Shown piece after piece: positions 27,955-36,392 of a stretch of DNA of 64,000 bases (position 1 is the stretch's first letter; each line of letters opens with the position of its first letter). Location: positions 1 through 64,000 of the forward strand of contig NZ_QFVS01000006.1 in NCBI RefSeq assembly GCF_003143955.1, read 5' to 3'. The position numbers and the translations under genes were made by a program. This stretch comes from Kurthia zopfii. GTDB lineage: Bacteria; Bacillota; Bacilli; Bacillales_A; Planococcaceae. Below the pieces are notes generated by a model that saw only the letters and a program-made list of their open reading frames with translations, did not search any database and was not told where the DNA came from.

Positions 27955-28440
27955 ATGAATACTTTTATTGAAGCATATTTAAAAGAAATGGATAAAATTA
28001 AGAAACAAGCGGATCTAACTGTTGCGCAAATTCCTGAAGATCAACTTTATTGGACACCTGATCACGAAAACAATAGTATCGGTGTACTTGTTCAACATAT
28101 TTCAGGCAATATTGATTCGAGAAGTACAGATTTTCTAACAACCGATGGCGAAAAAGCCTCGCGTGATCGCGATGGTGAATTTGAAGCTCAACATTTAGAT
28201 TGTCAATCATTGCTTGCCAATTGGGAACAATCTTGGGCTCTGTATTATGAAACGGTTCGTTCATTAACAGTTGAACAACTCGATCAAAATGTATCAGTAA
28301 AAGGCAAGGAAATGTCCGTAACATCTGCTCTACTAGCGCAACTCGTTCATTATTCAGGTCATATTGCACAAATGATGGTACTTGGTAAACTATTATTACA
28401 AGATCAATGGCAAACACTTTCAATTGCAAAGAAGAAATAA
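27955..28440 (+). CDS. DinB/YfiT-like four-helix metalloprotein
   Basis: A 161-residue protein of the DinB-like (DUF1572) superfamily. The three metal-binding histidines of the fold are recognisable: one in LVQHISGN near residue 48 and two in LVHYSGHIAQM near residues 129-133. The first helix (LKEMDKIKKQADLT) and WTPDHENNSIG match the family. The activity is unknown; relatives are thiol-dependent transferases, such as bacillithiol S-transferases. It follows the TauE/SafE gene by 17 bases with GGAGGTACAAT ahead, so the two are probably co-transcribed. Confidence 0.85.
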   Translation: MNTFIEAYLKEMDKIKKQADLTVAQIPEDQLYWTPDHENNSIGVLVQHISGNIDSRSTDFLTTDGEKASRDRDGEFEAQHLDCQSLLANWEQSWALYYETVRSLTVEQLDQNVSVKGKEMSVTSALLAQLVHYSGHIAQMMVLGKLLLQDQWQTLSIAKKK

Positions 28441-28443
28441 TGA

Positions 28444-28476
28444 AAATCCCTAACACGGTTTTGTGTTAGGGATTTT
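28444..28476 (+). terminator. Terminator of the transporter-DinB operon
   Basis: AAATCCCTAACAC pairs with GTGTTAGGGATTT and is followed by T residues. Confidence 0.88.
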
Positions 28477-28477
28477 G

Positions 28478-28734
28478 TTTAGCGTTTCCAAATTACTTAA
28501 AACTTAATATTACTTGTTTCCTTACTCATTTTTGTAGCAATTGGTAATCTAGTATTGTTATTTGATTTTTAGTTGACAAGTCTTTATTTTCAATTTACTG
28601 CACTGAATACTTACCATTAACTTAATTACGTTGAAAAAGAAAAATCTATGATAACTTACAGAAATTCTTGAACAACATTTAGTGGAAGGGATTTTGAAAA
28701 CTAGCTCAATCGAGACTTTTTACATTTCGCACTA
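28478..28734. other. Gene-free AT-rich stretch
   Basis: About 260 bases with no open frame carrying a ribosome site. Its right part runs into the AgrA-like remnant described next. I see no promoter that I would defend. Confidence 0.4.
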
Positions 28735-28800
28735 AAAAAAGAGCGATTTTCAATCAACTGAGAACGCTCACCAAAACTATTTAACAAAGAGCCAAAAAGG
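28735..28800 (-). pseudogene. Remnant of an AgrA-like gene 3' end with its terminator
   Basis: On the minus strand this reads LFGSLLNSFGERSQLIENRS, closely matching the C-terminal tail of the receiver protein at 68-535 (FGSLSNNVGESFQLNKNR). It also keeps the same overlapping GAGCG/CGCTC hairpin and T run. Only the last ~20 codons and the terminator remain. It is a second, truncated copy of the same locus or a dispersed repeat. Confidence 0.55.
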
Positions 28801-28829
28801 TATGAAATCAATAGATTCCATACCTTTCT
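28794..28829 (-). terminator. Terminator of the Na/Pi cotransporter gene
   Basis: AAGGTATGGAATC pairs with GATTTCATACCTT and is followed by T residues on the minus strand. Confidence 0.85.
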
Positions 28830-28834
28830 CAATA

Positions 28835-30466
28835 CTAATATTCAATTACTGCTTTTGCTACATTTGATGCGTGATCGCCTACTCGCTCTAAATTGGAGAT
28901 GATATCTGCAAAGACGATACCTGCTTCACCCGTACATACACCATTGTTTAAACGGTGAATATGGCGTTTACGTAATTGTCTTTCCATTAAATCGATATGA
29001 TCTTCGCGTTTTAAAACTTCTTGTGCGATTGATTTATCAAGTGTTTCAAATGCTTCGACTGACATTCGAACCGTTTCAGTCGTGTATTCGAACATCTCTG
29101 TTACTTCTTTACGTGCTTCATCACTTAAGTAAACTTTGTGATTATCTTTATACTCGATTAATTCGACTAAATTCTCAACATGGTCCCCCACACGTTCGAA
29201 ATCTCGAATAAGATCCAGTTGCATTACGTGTTCATTTGAATCTTTATTGGATAGTGATTTTTTAGATACTTCGACTAAGAAATTCGTAATGCGTCGATCA
29301 AGCGAGTTAATTGCTACTTCTAATTGCATCGTTTTCGCAGCATCATCTGTTTTCTTCGTTTCGAAATAAATCAGTGCGTGTTTTAAGCCTTCCACACTGT
29401 ATCCACCCATTTTAATAATTTCTTCTTTCGCTTGTGCTAATGCAATATTTGGTGACTTCTCGATAATTGAATAATCAAAGTCTTGATTTGTAATTTCGAT
29501 TTCGTCTTCTTTGCCTGGAATCATCTTCGTGACAATATATGCCCATAAACCAATGAATGGTAATTGAATCAATGTATTGACGATGTTGAATGTTCCGTGA
29601 GCAAAGGCAATTTGCATTTTGGCTTCAAGTCCTAATGTACGGCTAATATACTCTACAAATGCCAAGAATGGAACTAATAGAATTAGGAAAATAATCGTTC
29701 CAACGATGTTGAACATTACATGTGTAGCGGCTGCACGTTTTGCGGCAACACTTGCACCTAATGATGCTAAAACTACTGTAATCGTCGTTCCAATATTATC
29801 TCCGAATAGTACCGGCAAAGCACCTTGTAAATTAATCAGGCCATCTGCATACAATCCTTGTAAAATACCAATGGTCGCACTTGATGACTGTACAATTAAT
29901 GTGAAAATCGTACCGACTAATACGCCCAGTACCGAGTGATCACTCATGGACAACATCATATCGACGAATGCTGGTGCATCTCGCAATGGCTTCATTCCAT
30001 CACTCATGAAATTCAGACCGACGAATAATCCACCAAAACCGAAGACGATTTGACCAATATTTTGTACATTTCTTTGTTTAAAGAAGAATAGAAGGACTGC
30101 CCCTACCGCAAGTATTGGGAATGCATATTCACCAATATCAATACCAATTATTAGCGCTGTTACCGTTGTACCGATATTTGCACCCATAATGACACCGATT
30201 GCTTGCTTTAAAGTCATAAATCCTGCTGATACTAGTCCGACTGTAATAACCGTCGTACCAGAGCTTGATTGAATTAAGGCTGTGACAAGAATACCTACTA
30301 GCACACCTTTTATCGGATTCGTAGTGAAACGGTCCAAAAGGTCTCTAAGTCGATCTCCCGCTGCTTTTTGTAATCCATCTCCCATAAATTTAATAGAGAA
30401 AAGGAATAGCCCAAGTCCGCCTAAAAATTGAAAAATCATCTGTTGATAGTCTAAATTCATGTTCAT
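28835..30466 (-). CDS. Na/Pi cotransporter family protein with PhoU-like domain
   Basis: A 543-residue NptA/YjbB-type protein. The membrane part (about residues 1-320) holds the two internal repeats with QSSSGTTVI and QSSSATIGI, the QSSS motifs that form the sodium/phosphate site. The cytoplasmic C-terminal region (about 345-543) is PhoU-like, helical, with repeats around RDFERVGDHVENLVE and ISNLERVGDHASNVA. By family it mediates sodium-coupled phosphate movement. It is monocistronic with its own terminator. Confidence 0.92.
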   Translation of the reverse strand: MNMNLDYQQMIFQFLGGLGLFLFSIKFMGDGLQKAAGDRLRDLLDRFTTNPIKGVLVGILVTALIQSSSGTTVITVGLVSAGFMTLKQAIGVIMGANIGTTVTALIIGIDIGEYAFPILAVGAVLLFFFKQRNVQNIGQIVFGFGGLFVGLNFMSDGMKPLRDAPAFVDMMLSMSDHSVLGVLVGTIFTLIVQSSSATIGILQGLYADGLINLQGALPVLFGDNIGTTITVVLASLGASVAAKRAAATHVMFNIVGTIIFLILLVPFLAFVEYISRTLGLEAKMQIAFAHGTFNIVNTLIQLPFIGLWAYIVTKMIPGKEDEIEITNQDFDYSIIEKSPNIALAQAKEEIIKMGGYSVEGLKHALIYFETKKTDDAAKTMQLEVAINSLDRRITNFLVEVSKKSLSNKDSNEHVMQLDLIRDFERVGDHVENLVELIEYKDNHKVYLSDEARKEVTEMFEYTTETVRMSVEAFETLDKSIAQEVLKREDHIDLMERQLRKRHIHRLNNGVCTGEAGIVFADIISNLERVGDHASNVAKAVIEY

Positions 30467-30592
30467 CTCAACTTTCTATCTGTTTTTGGTGTTGTTTCAT
30501 GCATTAATATCCCCATATTAGTCATATAACACCTACTCAGAAATAATTCATCAAATTGTATTATACCATCATTTCCTAAGTTTTTTGAATAA

Positions 30593-31330
30593 TTATGCGG
30601 AATCTTTTTTTAAATGCTTTTCTTCTAAATATGCCCTTTTCTGCTCAAAAAGATCGTCACGTTGATCAATATCGATTTTTTCTTTTCTTAATACATCAAT
30701 TAAACGGATTTTTTGTAAATCAATATCGTCCGCAGAATGTTGATCATATAAGTCCGTTTCCGCCAATAAAATGATTTGTCGCACTTTCCCAAGCTGCTGA
30801 TTCACGAGATCATATGTTTCCCAATCAATTTTTGCAGAAAGTGATATGAAATCAAAATGGCGGATTGATTGTTGAAATTGCATCAGAATTTGCTCGATTT
30901 TTACTACGCTCGGTTCATGCATTTCATCCAATTTCACGATTGTTCGATGCAATTCTTTTGATAACTGCTGATAGCCTGCTTCTAAATCCCATAAACGACG
31001 GATTAATTGAAGATCTTCTTTCTTTTCATTTTCCTCATCTTCAATCGCTTGCAAACGGCGATCCTCTGCTTGCGTGAATCGAATTGTCTGATTAACCCCT
31101 AACAATGTGATGAAACCGCCAATTAATGTACCATAAAAAGCAATCCAGCTTCCCTCATCCGCCGCAAACCAATCTGCATCAGGAAAACCTTTGATTTTAA
31201 CAACGATATTTGTAAGTACGACTAAAATAAGTGCTGCAATTAAATAACTAATATATAATTTGAACGTATAGCGAACGCGTTCTTTCTCACTTTCTATTTT
31301 CCTAGCAGTCTTTGCATTCATCCTATTCAC
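30593..31330 (-). CDS. Membrane protein with long cytoplasmic helical domain, unknown function
   Basis: A 245-residue protein. A basic N-terminus is followed by two spans: about residues 28-46 and 63-83. The second contains SWIAFYGTLIGGFITLLGV, a pattern that recurs in many uncharacterised two-span bacterial proteins. From residue ~90 onward it is charged and helical, with probable coiled coil (DRRLQAIEDEENEKKEDLQ). It has GAGGAGTGA ahead of the start. Neighbours give no clear role: Na/Pi cotransporter downstream, lipoprotein upstream. I do not recognise a named family. Confidence 0.65.
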   Translation of the reverse strand: MNRMNAKTARKIESEKERVRYTFKLYISYLIAALILVVLTNIVVKIKGFPDADWFAADEGSWIAFYGTLIGGFITLLGVNQTIRFTQAEDRRLQAIEDEENEKKEDLQLIRRLWDLEAGYQQLSKELHRTIVKLDEMHEPSVVKIEQILMQFQQSIRHFDFISLSAKIDWETYDLVNQQLGKVRQIILLAETDLYDQHSADDIDLQKIRLIDVLRKEKIDIDQRDDLFEQKRAYLEEKHLKKDSA

Positions 31331-31361
31331 TCCTCCTCAATTTATTCCCATTTTCATATAT

Positions 31362-31390
31362 AAAAAAACAACATGGCGAACCATGCTGTT
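31362..31390 (-). terminator. Terminator of the lipoprotein gene
   Basis: AACAGCATG pairs with CATGTTGTT and is followed by seven T residues on the minus strand. Confidence 0.85.
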
Positions 31391-31821
31391 TAATAAAAAA
31401 CTCGTTTAAACGAGCCTTCTTTTCCATCAACGATTAATTTGATTGTATCTGTCTTTTTAGGCAAAGTTACTTTATACAAAACATCACGATTTTTCGATCC
31501 TTGAACATTTACTCGCTCTGTTTTTACTGTAATTGTAACATCTTTCCCTTTTAACGATAATTCTGCATCTTTAATATCTGTTGCTAACATTGAACGATCT
31601 CGACGATCCCCTTGAACATACAAATAATACTCAGCTTTATCATTGTTTAATAAATAATAACCACCTGAAACTTCATCTTTCATAAAGCCATCCATTAATT
31701 TTTGGACTTTCGCAGGTGCTTGATCCACTTTTTCAATTTTAGCCGTATCATTTGAACATGCTGTCATTGTGAATAATGCGATTACTAAAATCGCTACTAA
31801 CATTTTTTTCAAAATATTCAC
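31390..31821 (-). CDS. Putative lipoprotein
   Basis: A 143-residue secreted protein with a lipoprotein signal: MNILKKMLVAILVIALF followed by the lipobox TMTAC, with the lipidated cysteine at about residue 22. The mature part begins SNDTAKIEK and is lysine/aspartate rich with predicted beta strands; a YLYVQGDRRDRSM stretch is its most distinctive part. I do not recognise a domain. It would sit on the outer face of the cytoplasmic membrane. It is a single-gene unit with a terminator, divergent from the MerR-type regulator. Confidence 0.75.
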   Translation of the reverse strand: MNILKKMLVAILVIALFTMTACSNDTAKIEKVDQAPAKVQKLMDGFMKDEVSGGYYLLNNDKAEYYLYVQGDRRDRSMLATDIKDAELSLKGKDVTITVKTERVNVQGSKNRDVLYKVTLPKKTDTIKLIVDGKEGSFKRVFY

Positions 31822-31874
31822 TCCGTTCCTATATATACTAGAATATGAGATTGAAATAATTTTGTCAATAACGC

Positions 31875-31905
31875 TTGACCATTACGTTACGTCATACAAT
31901 ATAGT
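31875..31905 (+). promoter_or_regulatory. MerR-type promoter with 19-base spacer
   Basis: TTGACC (31875-31880) and TATAGT (31900-31905) are separated by 19 bases, the long spacer used by MerR-family activators. TGAC and GTCA half-sites lie symmetrically across the spacer. It directly precedes the MerR-type gene, implying self-activation. Confidence 0.65.
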
Positions 31906-31925
31906 TGCACTTAAGGAGGGATATT

Positions 31926-32657
31926 ATGAACTATTTAATTGGGGATTTAAGTGACATAGTTAGGGTTTCCAAAAGAACTTTGCAACATTATGACAAAATA
32001 GGATTGCTCAAGCCCGCAACAATAAATGATGCAGGATATCGTATTTATAATGAGCATTCTGTCGATCAGCTACAACAAATCTTATTTTATAAAGAATTAG
32101 GATTTTCATTGAAAAAAATTATCGAAATTCTCAATTCACCTAATTTTGATTTACTTGCTTCACTACAATTTCAAGAGAAGATCGCAAATGAGAAAATGCG
32201 GCAGTATGATCAGATGATTCGTACAATTCGACAAACACAGAAAGCAATTGAAGGAGAGATACAAATGTCAGCAAAAGAAAAATTTAATGGTAGTTTATTC
32301 GACCAAAACCCCTATGAAGAAGAAGCAAAACAACTATTTGGTGAAAAGGCAATCCGTGATTCAAAAATAAAAATGGCGCAGTTTTCTTCTATAGAGTTAC
32401 AAAATTTATGGCAGCAGCAGTTTAAAAAACTATCTAAATTGCGCAATTCTAAACCTAATTCCCCCGAAGTATTGAAAGAAATGGACAGTTTCTTCAAATT
32501 TCTAAATCAACATTTTGGCAATTATTCGAAGGAAGCTTTTGCTGGACTAGGCATGTTATATGTACAAGATGAACGTTTCACAAAGAATATCGATCAATAC
32601 GGTAATGGATTAGCACAGTTCTTACAAATTGCGATGCAAGCTTATAGTTCAAAATAA
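31926..32657 (+). CDS. MerR-family regulator with TipAS drug-binding domain
   Basis: A 243-residue regulator. The N-terminal MerR helix-turn-helix (VSKRTLQHYDKIGLLKP and AGYRIYNEHSVDQLQQI) is followed by a coiled coil, and the C-terminal half (from about residue 115) is TipAS-like with KEKFNGSLFDQNPYEEEAK and DERFTKNIDQYGNGLAQFL. TipAL proteins bind thiopeptides and other drugs and activate their own and resistance promoters. The ATG at 31926 is chosen over upstream starts because TAAGGAGGG lies just ahead. The promoter has the family's long spacer. Confidence 0.9.
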   Translation: MNYLIGDLSDIVRVSKRTLQHYDKIGLLKPATINDAGYRIYNEHSVDQLQQILFYKELGFSLKKIIEILNSPNFDLLASLQFQEKIANEKMRQYDQMIRTIRQTQKAIEGEIQMSAKEKFNGSLFDQNPYEEEAKQLFGEKAIRDSKIKMAQFSSIELQNLWQQQFKKLSKLRNSKPNSPEVLKEMDSFFKFLNQHFGNYSKEAFAGLGMLYVQDERFTKNIDQYGNGLAQFLQIAMQAYSSK

Positions 32658-32687
32658 AAAAGAGGTCATAAAATGGCCTCTTTTTTG
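32656..32687. terminator. Bidirectional terminator
   Basis: AAAAAAGAGGTCA pairs with TGGCCTCTTTTTT. It is shared by the MerR-type gene and the converging small membrane-anchored gene. Confidence 0.9.
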
Positions 32688-32942
32688 CTAATTCTTATCT
32701 TTCACTTTATATTCAAGTAATTCATCTTTTGATGGTGCATTTTGAACGTCTTTTTGTAAATCTAATCGCAATTTCTCTGTTTCTAGTTTAAATGTTTCAT
32801 GCTTCACTTGTTCTAGCTGTAATTGCTTTTCTAACATACTAGACTCAATTTTCAATTTACGCTCTCTAAACTTCAAATGTCTATGATAGGCATCGCCTAA
32901 TAAACTCGCAACAACTACTACAATTATCATAATCCAAAGCAT
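32688..32942 (-). CDS. Small membrane-anchored coiled-coil protein
   Basis: An 84-residue protein: one N-terminal membrane span (LWIMIIVVVVASLLG), a basic stop-transfer segment (HRHLKFRERKLK), then a heptad-rich helix to about residue 68 (LEKQLQLEQVKHETFKLE). No known domain is recognisable; the layout is like the accessory parts of phage-shock or two-component membrane adaptors, but that is only a shape likeness. The ATG at 32942 is used because GAGGAG lies nine bases upstream. Confidence 0.65.
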   Translation of the reverse strand: MLWIMIIVVVVASLLGDAYHRHLKFRERKLKIESSMLEKQLQLEQVKHETFKLETEKLRLDLQKDVQNAPSKDELLEYKVKDKN

Positions 32943-33048
32943 TGTCGATCCACTCCTCATTCATAATACGTTTATATCGATTGGTAGGTTTCAGTTATTT
33001 ATAAAAAGATGTATACTTACTTTACTATGAAATAGAGGGTGTTGTAAA

Positions 33049-33276
33049 TTGGACGGAGCAAAAAATCTAGGTGAATTGACTGAAACTGAAAAAAACGTGT
33101 ATACTTATGCGTTTCATGACGAGTTCAAAGGGATGGGCATCGATCCTGAAAAACAGGAATACTATATCGAAAAAATCCTGAACAGCTCTGAAGAAGCAAT
33201 TTTGCATTTACGTAAAAACGGGGCAATCGCCATTGCAAGAGAAGTTGTTCAGCCGAATAATATTTTCGAAGCGTAA
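33049..33276 (+). CDS. Conserved-looking small acidic protein, unknown function
   Basis: A 75-residue soluble protein with a TTG start at 33049 and GAGGGTG upstream. It is helical and acidic, with LTETEKNVYTYAFHDEFKG and IEKILNSSEEAILHLRKNG as its core and no cysteines. There is no recognisable domain and no clear partner; the sbcCD genes converge on it. Codon use looks like its neighbours and a strong terminator follows, so I regard it as a real gene. Confidence 0.6.
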   Translation: MDGAKNLGELTETEKNVYTYAFHDEFKGMGIDPEKQEYYIEKILNSSEEAILHLRKNGAIAIAREVVQPNNIFEA

Positions 33277-33284
33277 TTATATGT

Positions 33285-33322
33285 AAAGCAGGAATCGTTG
33301 TTAAAACGATTCCTGCTTTTTT
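33285..33322. terminator. Bidirectional terminator after the 75-residue protein gene and sbcC
   Basis: AAAGCAGGAATCGTT pairs with AACGATTCCTGCTTT, followed by T residues on plus; the A tract makes it usable for sbcC on minus. Confidence 0.88.
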
Positions 33323-36300
33323 ATTTAATCATAAATTGAGTGTGACTATAGCCTTCTTTTGATTTTTTCACGAGTAATGTCGCTGGAATTGTATCTTTTA
33401 ATTCAGCAACATGCGAAATAATCCCGATCATTCGACCCGTTTTTTGTAGTTCGACTAGCGTATCAATCGCTTTCGCCAAAGCTTCTTCATCAAGCGTACC
33501 AAATCCTTCATCGACAAACATCGTCTCCATCTGAACATTTCCTCTAAAGCTTTGAATCATATCACTCATTCCAAGTGCAAGGCAGAGTGATGCATTAAAT
33601 TGCTCACCGCCCGATAGCGTCTTCACATCACGTTCTTGCCCTGTATACGTGTCATAAACATCTAGGCTTAATCCAGATTGCTTACCGTTCGAATCAAGTC
33701 TTTCACTTCTCGATAGGCGGTACTGACCATTTGAAAGAGGTAGTAATCGCTCATTAGCTGCCTGAATGATTTGTTCCAAATACTCAATTTGTAAATATCG
33801 CTCAAATGAGATTTTCTGCGTATTTTTCCCTGAAAGAAGATCATATAGTTTAATAATATTGCCTGCTCTACTTTCTAATGCAGCTTTCTCTTCATTTGAT
33901 TTTTTCATCTGTTGGAGCATTCGTGCAATATTTTTCGTTAAATGAACTGTATTATTTATGTCATTAATTCTTTGAGTCAGTTGCGCCGTTTCAGTTGATA
34001 ATTTCAATTGAATTTTTTCAAGTTCAAATTTCTCTTGTTGATCAAATTGTGCTTTACCTTTTTCAATTTGCTGATTTAATGCAAATAATTGCTGACTGAA
34101 TTTCTCTAATTCTTGACGAATTGCAGTCATTTGTTCTGGTAGTAATCGTGCGGATGTATATTCTTTTCCGTTTTCAAACCCTGCTTCTAACACTTTCGCC
34201 TTAAACTGCTCCTCGGCTTGCGCTAATTTTTCTTCGGCTTGTTGGACGTATTTTTGCTGATTTTCCTGTGAAGTCATTACTGAAGTTGAGTTTTTCAATG
34301 CAATTTCATATTGTGTAATGGCATTCTTCATTTCGCGCTCAAATACTGTCGTTTTCTTCATTAGCTCAGCAATTGAATTTTCTAATTGCTGTTGATGTTC
34401 AAATGATTTTGGAAGTTGCGCTGTCTTCTCCCGAATTAATAATTGTAGTTCTGAGATTTCCATCGAACTTTGACTACTCATTACATTCAGTTCATTTAAC
34501 GAATTCCTCATTTTTTCAAGTGAATCTTCTTTACTTGCGCTTGTTTGCTCTAATTGATTTAGCTTGCTTTTATTATTTTGGATCTCATGTAACTGTGCCG
34601 ATAATTGCTGCTGTAAAGTTAGTAAATAAGGTAGTCCTTCTGTTGTCACTTCTTCAATCATTTGATTTTCTTGTGCGATTAACTCATGTAACTGTTCGAT
34701 TTTAGCCTGAAAACTGTGAAGCTCTTTTTCTGATTTCTGCCTTTTTTCATTTGCCGCTTCCAAATCTTCTTTCGTCACTACTGTAGCCGTAAGATCATGC
34801 ATTTTTTCATGGCTTTTGCTCCCACAAACCGGACAAGGTTCTCCATCAACCAGTTGCTCGGCTAAAATATACGCTTGGCTAGAAATCCAGTTTTTTTCTA
34901 ACTCCGAATAATCAACTTTTGCCTGTTCAAATAAAATGACGGCATTCTTTTGTAACTCTTCGATTTGTGACAAGTCTTTCTTATACGCTTCTGCTTTTTG
35001 AGCGCGCGTTACAACTTGATCGACTTTTGATTTCTGCTCGTAAACTTCTTCAAATTTTTCAGTAGCCAGTTTCAATTTCTTTCTTTCATCATTTAGAATG
35101 ACAATCTCACTTTTAATAATCTTTGATTGTTCCGTCCAATTTACAATATCTTTCTGCATTTTCTCAAAATCAACCGTTTTTAATTGTAATTGTTTTTGTA
35201 ATTGAGTTACTTCTGCATAAAATGGAAGAATTCTGTTCCAATCTTTTAGTTGATCCAAATCATTTTGCTGCTGTGGCATATTTTTTTGAAATGCATCATA
35301 TTCTTTTTTTGCTTCTTCAAATCGCTGTGAAGCTTCTTTGCTTTGCGCGATTAATGCAGTAAGCTGTTCTTGAAGTTTCACCAGTTCCATTCTTTGATTG
35401 CGAAAAGTCTGTTCATACGGGATGATATGCTCTGCTTTTTCAGCTTGAGTTAATTGGTTTCTTTGTCCTTGAATATACTCTTCTTTACTTTCTAAACGAG
35501 TTTTTTCAATTTTAGCTTGTTCATAAAGTGCCAATTCCTTATTAAACTGCTCGGCGTGATTAAATTCTTTTTGAACTTGATCGACTACTCTTTTTTGATC
35601 ATCTAATAAAGCTTGTTGTGAAGTCGTTAATTCCTCATAATATTCGGCTTCTTCCTGCAATCCTGCAATCAGTTGCGTAGATGATTTATACTCTTGAGCT
35701 AACACTTCGAACACTTTACTTTGACGAAGTGGCAGCGTATCTTGAATATTTTGGATGAATGCTTGTTCTTCAGCTTGAATAGCGGCCATCTGTTTTTCAG
35801 CTTCTGTTTTCTTTGATTTCAGGCGATTTGTCATTTGATCGAAGCTTTCCGTTTTGAAAATCTTTCTTAAAATTGCTTCTTTATTTTTCGAATCAGATGT
35901 TAATAATTTTCTAAATTCACCTTGTGGTAGCATGACAATTTGCTTGAATTGATCCTTTGTTAAGCCGATTAATTCTTCTAATTTCAAATTCAAATCACGG
36001 ACACGATGTGAATCAAGTACAGGAATTTCTTGGCCATCTACTATTTCTACAAATTCAGTTTTATCGCCTGTTGAAGACTTATTTCCCTTCTTCACATGGC
36101 CGATTTGTCGAAGAATGCGATATTTCTTCCCCTTTATTTGAAAAACGAGCTCTACTGAAGTATGTAAATCGTCCGTCGCAAAATCACTTCGTACATTGCC
36201 AGCATTTTCACGTTCTTCCCCACTTACACTGCCATACAATGCAAAACAGATGCCATCAAAAATCGTCGTTTTACCAGCGCCAGTTGCACCAGAAATGACG

Positions 36301-36392
36301 AATATTTGATTTGACTCCAATTCCGTGAAATCGATTGTTTCTGTGTCTCGATATGGGCCAAATGCAGTCATACTCAATTTAATTGGTTTCAT
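33321..36392 (-). CDS. sbcC: Exonuclease SbcC, ATPase subunit
   Basis: A 1023-residue SMC-like ATPase of the SbcCD (Mre11-Rad50) nuclease, which cleaves DNA hairpins and processes double-strand ends. Walker A GATGAGKTT is at residues 35-43. Long coiled-coil arms flank a zinc hook CPVC near residue 519, and the C-terminal half has TLSGGEQFNASLCLAL and FVDEGFGTLDEEAL (Walker B). The length is typical. It overlaps sbcD by 4 bases (ATGA), so the two are coupled. All functional motifs appear intact. Confidence 0.95.
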   Translation of the reverse strand: MKPIKLSMTAFGPYRDTETIDFTELESNQIFVISGATGAGKTTIFDGICFALYGSVSGEERENAGNVRSDFATDDLHTSVELVFQIKGKKYRILRQIGHVKKGNKSSTGDKTEFVEIVDGQEIPVLDSHRVRDLNLKLEELIGLTKDQFKQIVMLPQGEFRKLLTSDSKNKEAILRKIFKTESFDQMTNRLKSKKTEAEKQMAAIQAEEQAFIQNIQDTLPLRQSKVFEVLAQEYKSSTQLIAGLQEEAEYYEELTTSQQALLDDQKRVVDQVQKEFNHAEQFNKELALYEQAKIEKTRLESKEEYIQGQRNQLTQAEKAEHIIPYEQTFRNQRMELVKLQEQLTALIAQSKEASQRFEEAKKEYDAFQKNMPQQQNDLDQLKDWNRILPFYAEVTQLQKQLQLKTVDFEKMQKDIVNWTEQSKIIKSEIVILNDERKKLKLATEKFEEVYEQKSKVDQVVTRAQKAEAYKKDLSQIEELQKNAVILFEQAKVDYSELEKNWISSQAYILAEQLVDGEPCPVCGSKSHEKMHDLTATVVTKEDLEAANEKRQKSEKELHSFQAKIEQLHELIAQENQMIEEVTTEGLPYLLTLQQQLSAQLHEIQNNKSKLNQLEQTSASKEDSLEKMRNSLNELNVMSSQSSMEISELQLLIREKTAQLPKSFEHQQQLENSIAELMKKTTVFEREMKNAITQYEIALKNSTSVMTSQENQQKYVQQAEEKLAQAEEQFKAKVLEAGFENGKEYTSARLLPEQMTAIRQELEKFSQQLFALNQQIEKGKAQFDQQEKFELEKIQLKLSTETAQLTQRINDINNTVHLTKNIARMLQQMKKSNEEKAALESRAGNIIKLYDLLSGKNTQKISFERYLQIEYLEQIIQAANERLLPLSNGQYRLSRSERLDSNGKQSGLSLDVYDTYTGQERDVKTLSGGEQFNASLCLALGMSDMIQSFRGNVQMETMFVDEGFGTLDEEALAKAIDTLVELQKTGRMIGIISHVAELKDTIPATLLVKKSKEGYSHTQFMIK

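Noticed and set aside
27998-28456. 152-codon minus-strand open frame
   Set aside because: Antisense to the DinB-like gene, which has a ribosome site and a conserved histidine triad; no sign that the reverse frame is coded.
28478-28800. Insertion-sequence remnant
   Set aside because: No terminal inverted repeats, target duplication or transposase fragment; the only recognisable piece is the AgrA-like tail with its terminator.
33049-33276. Antitoxin of a toxin-antitoxin pair
   Set aside because: The small acidic protein has no partner gene on the same strand and no DNA-binding pattern.
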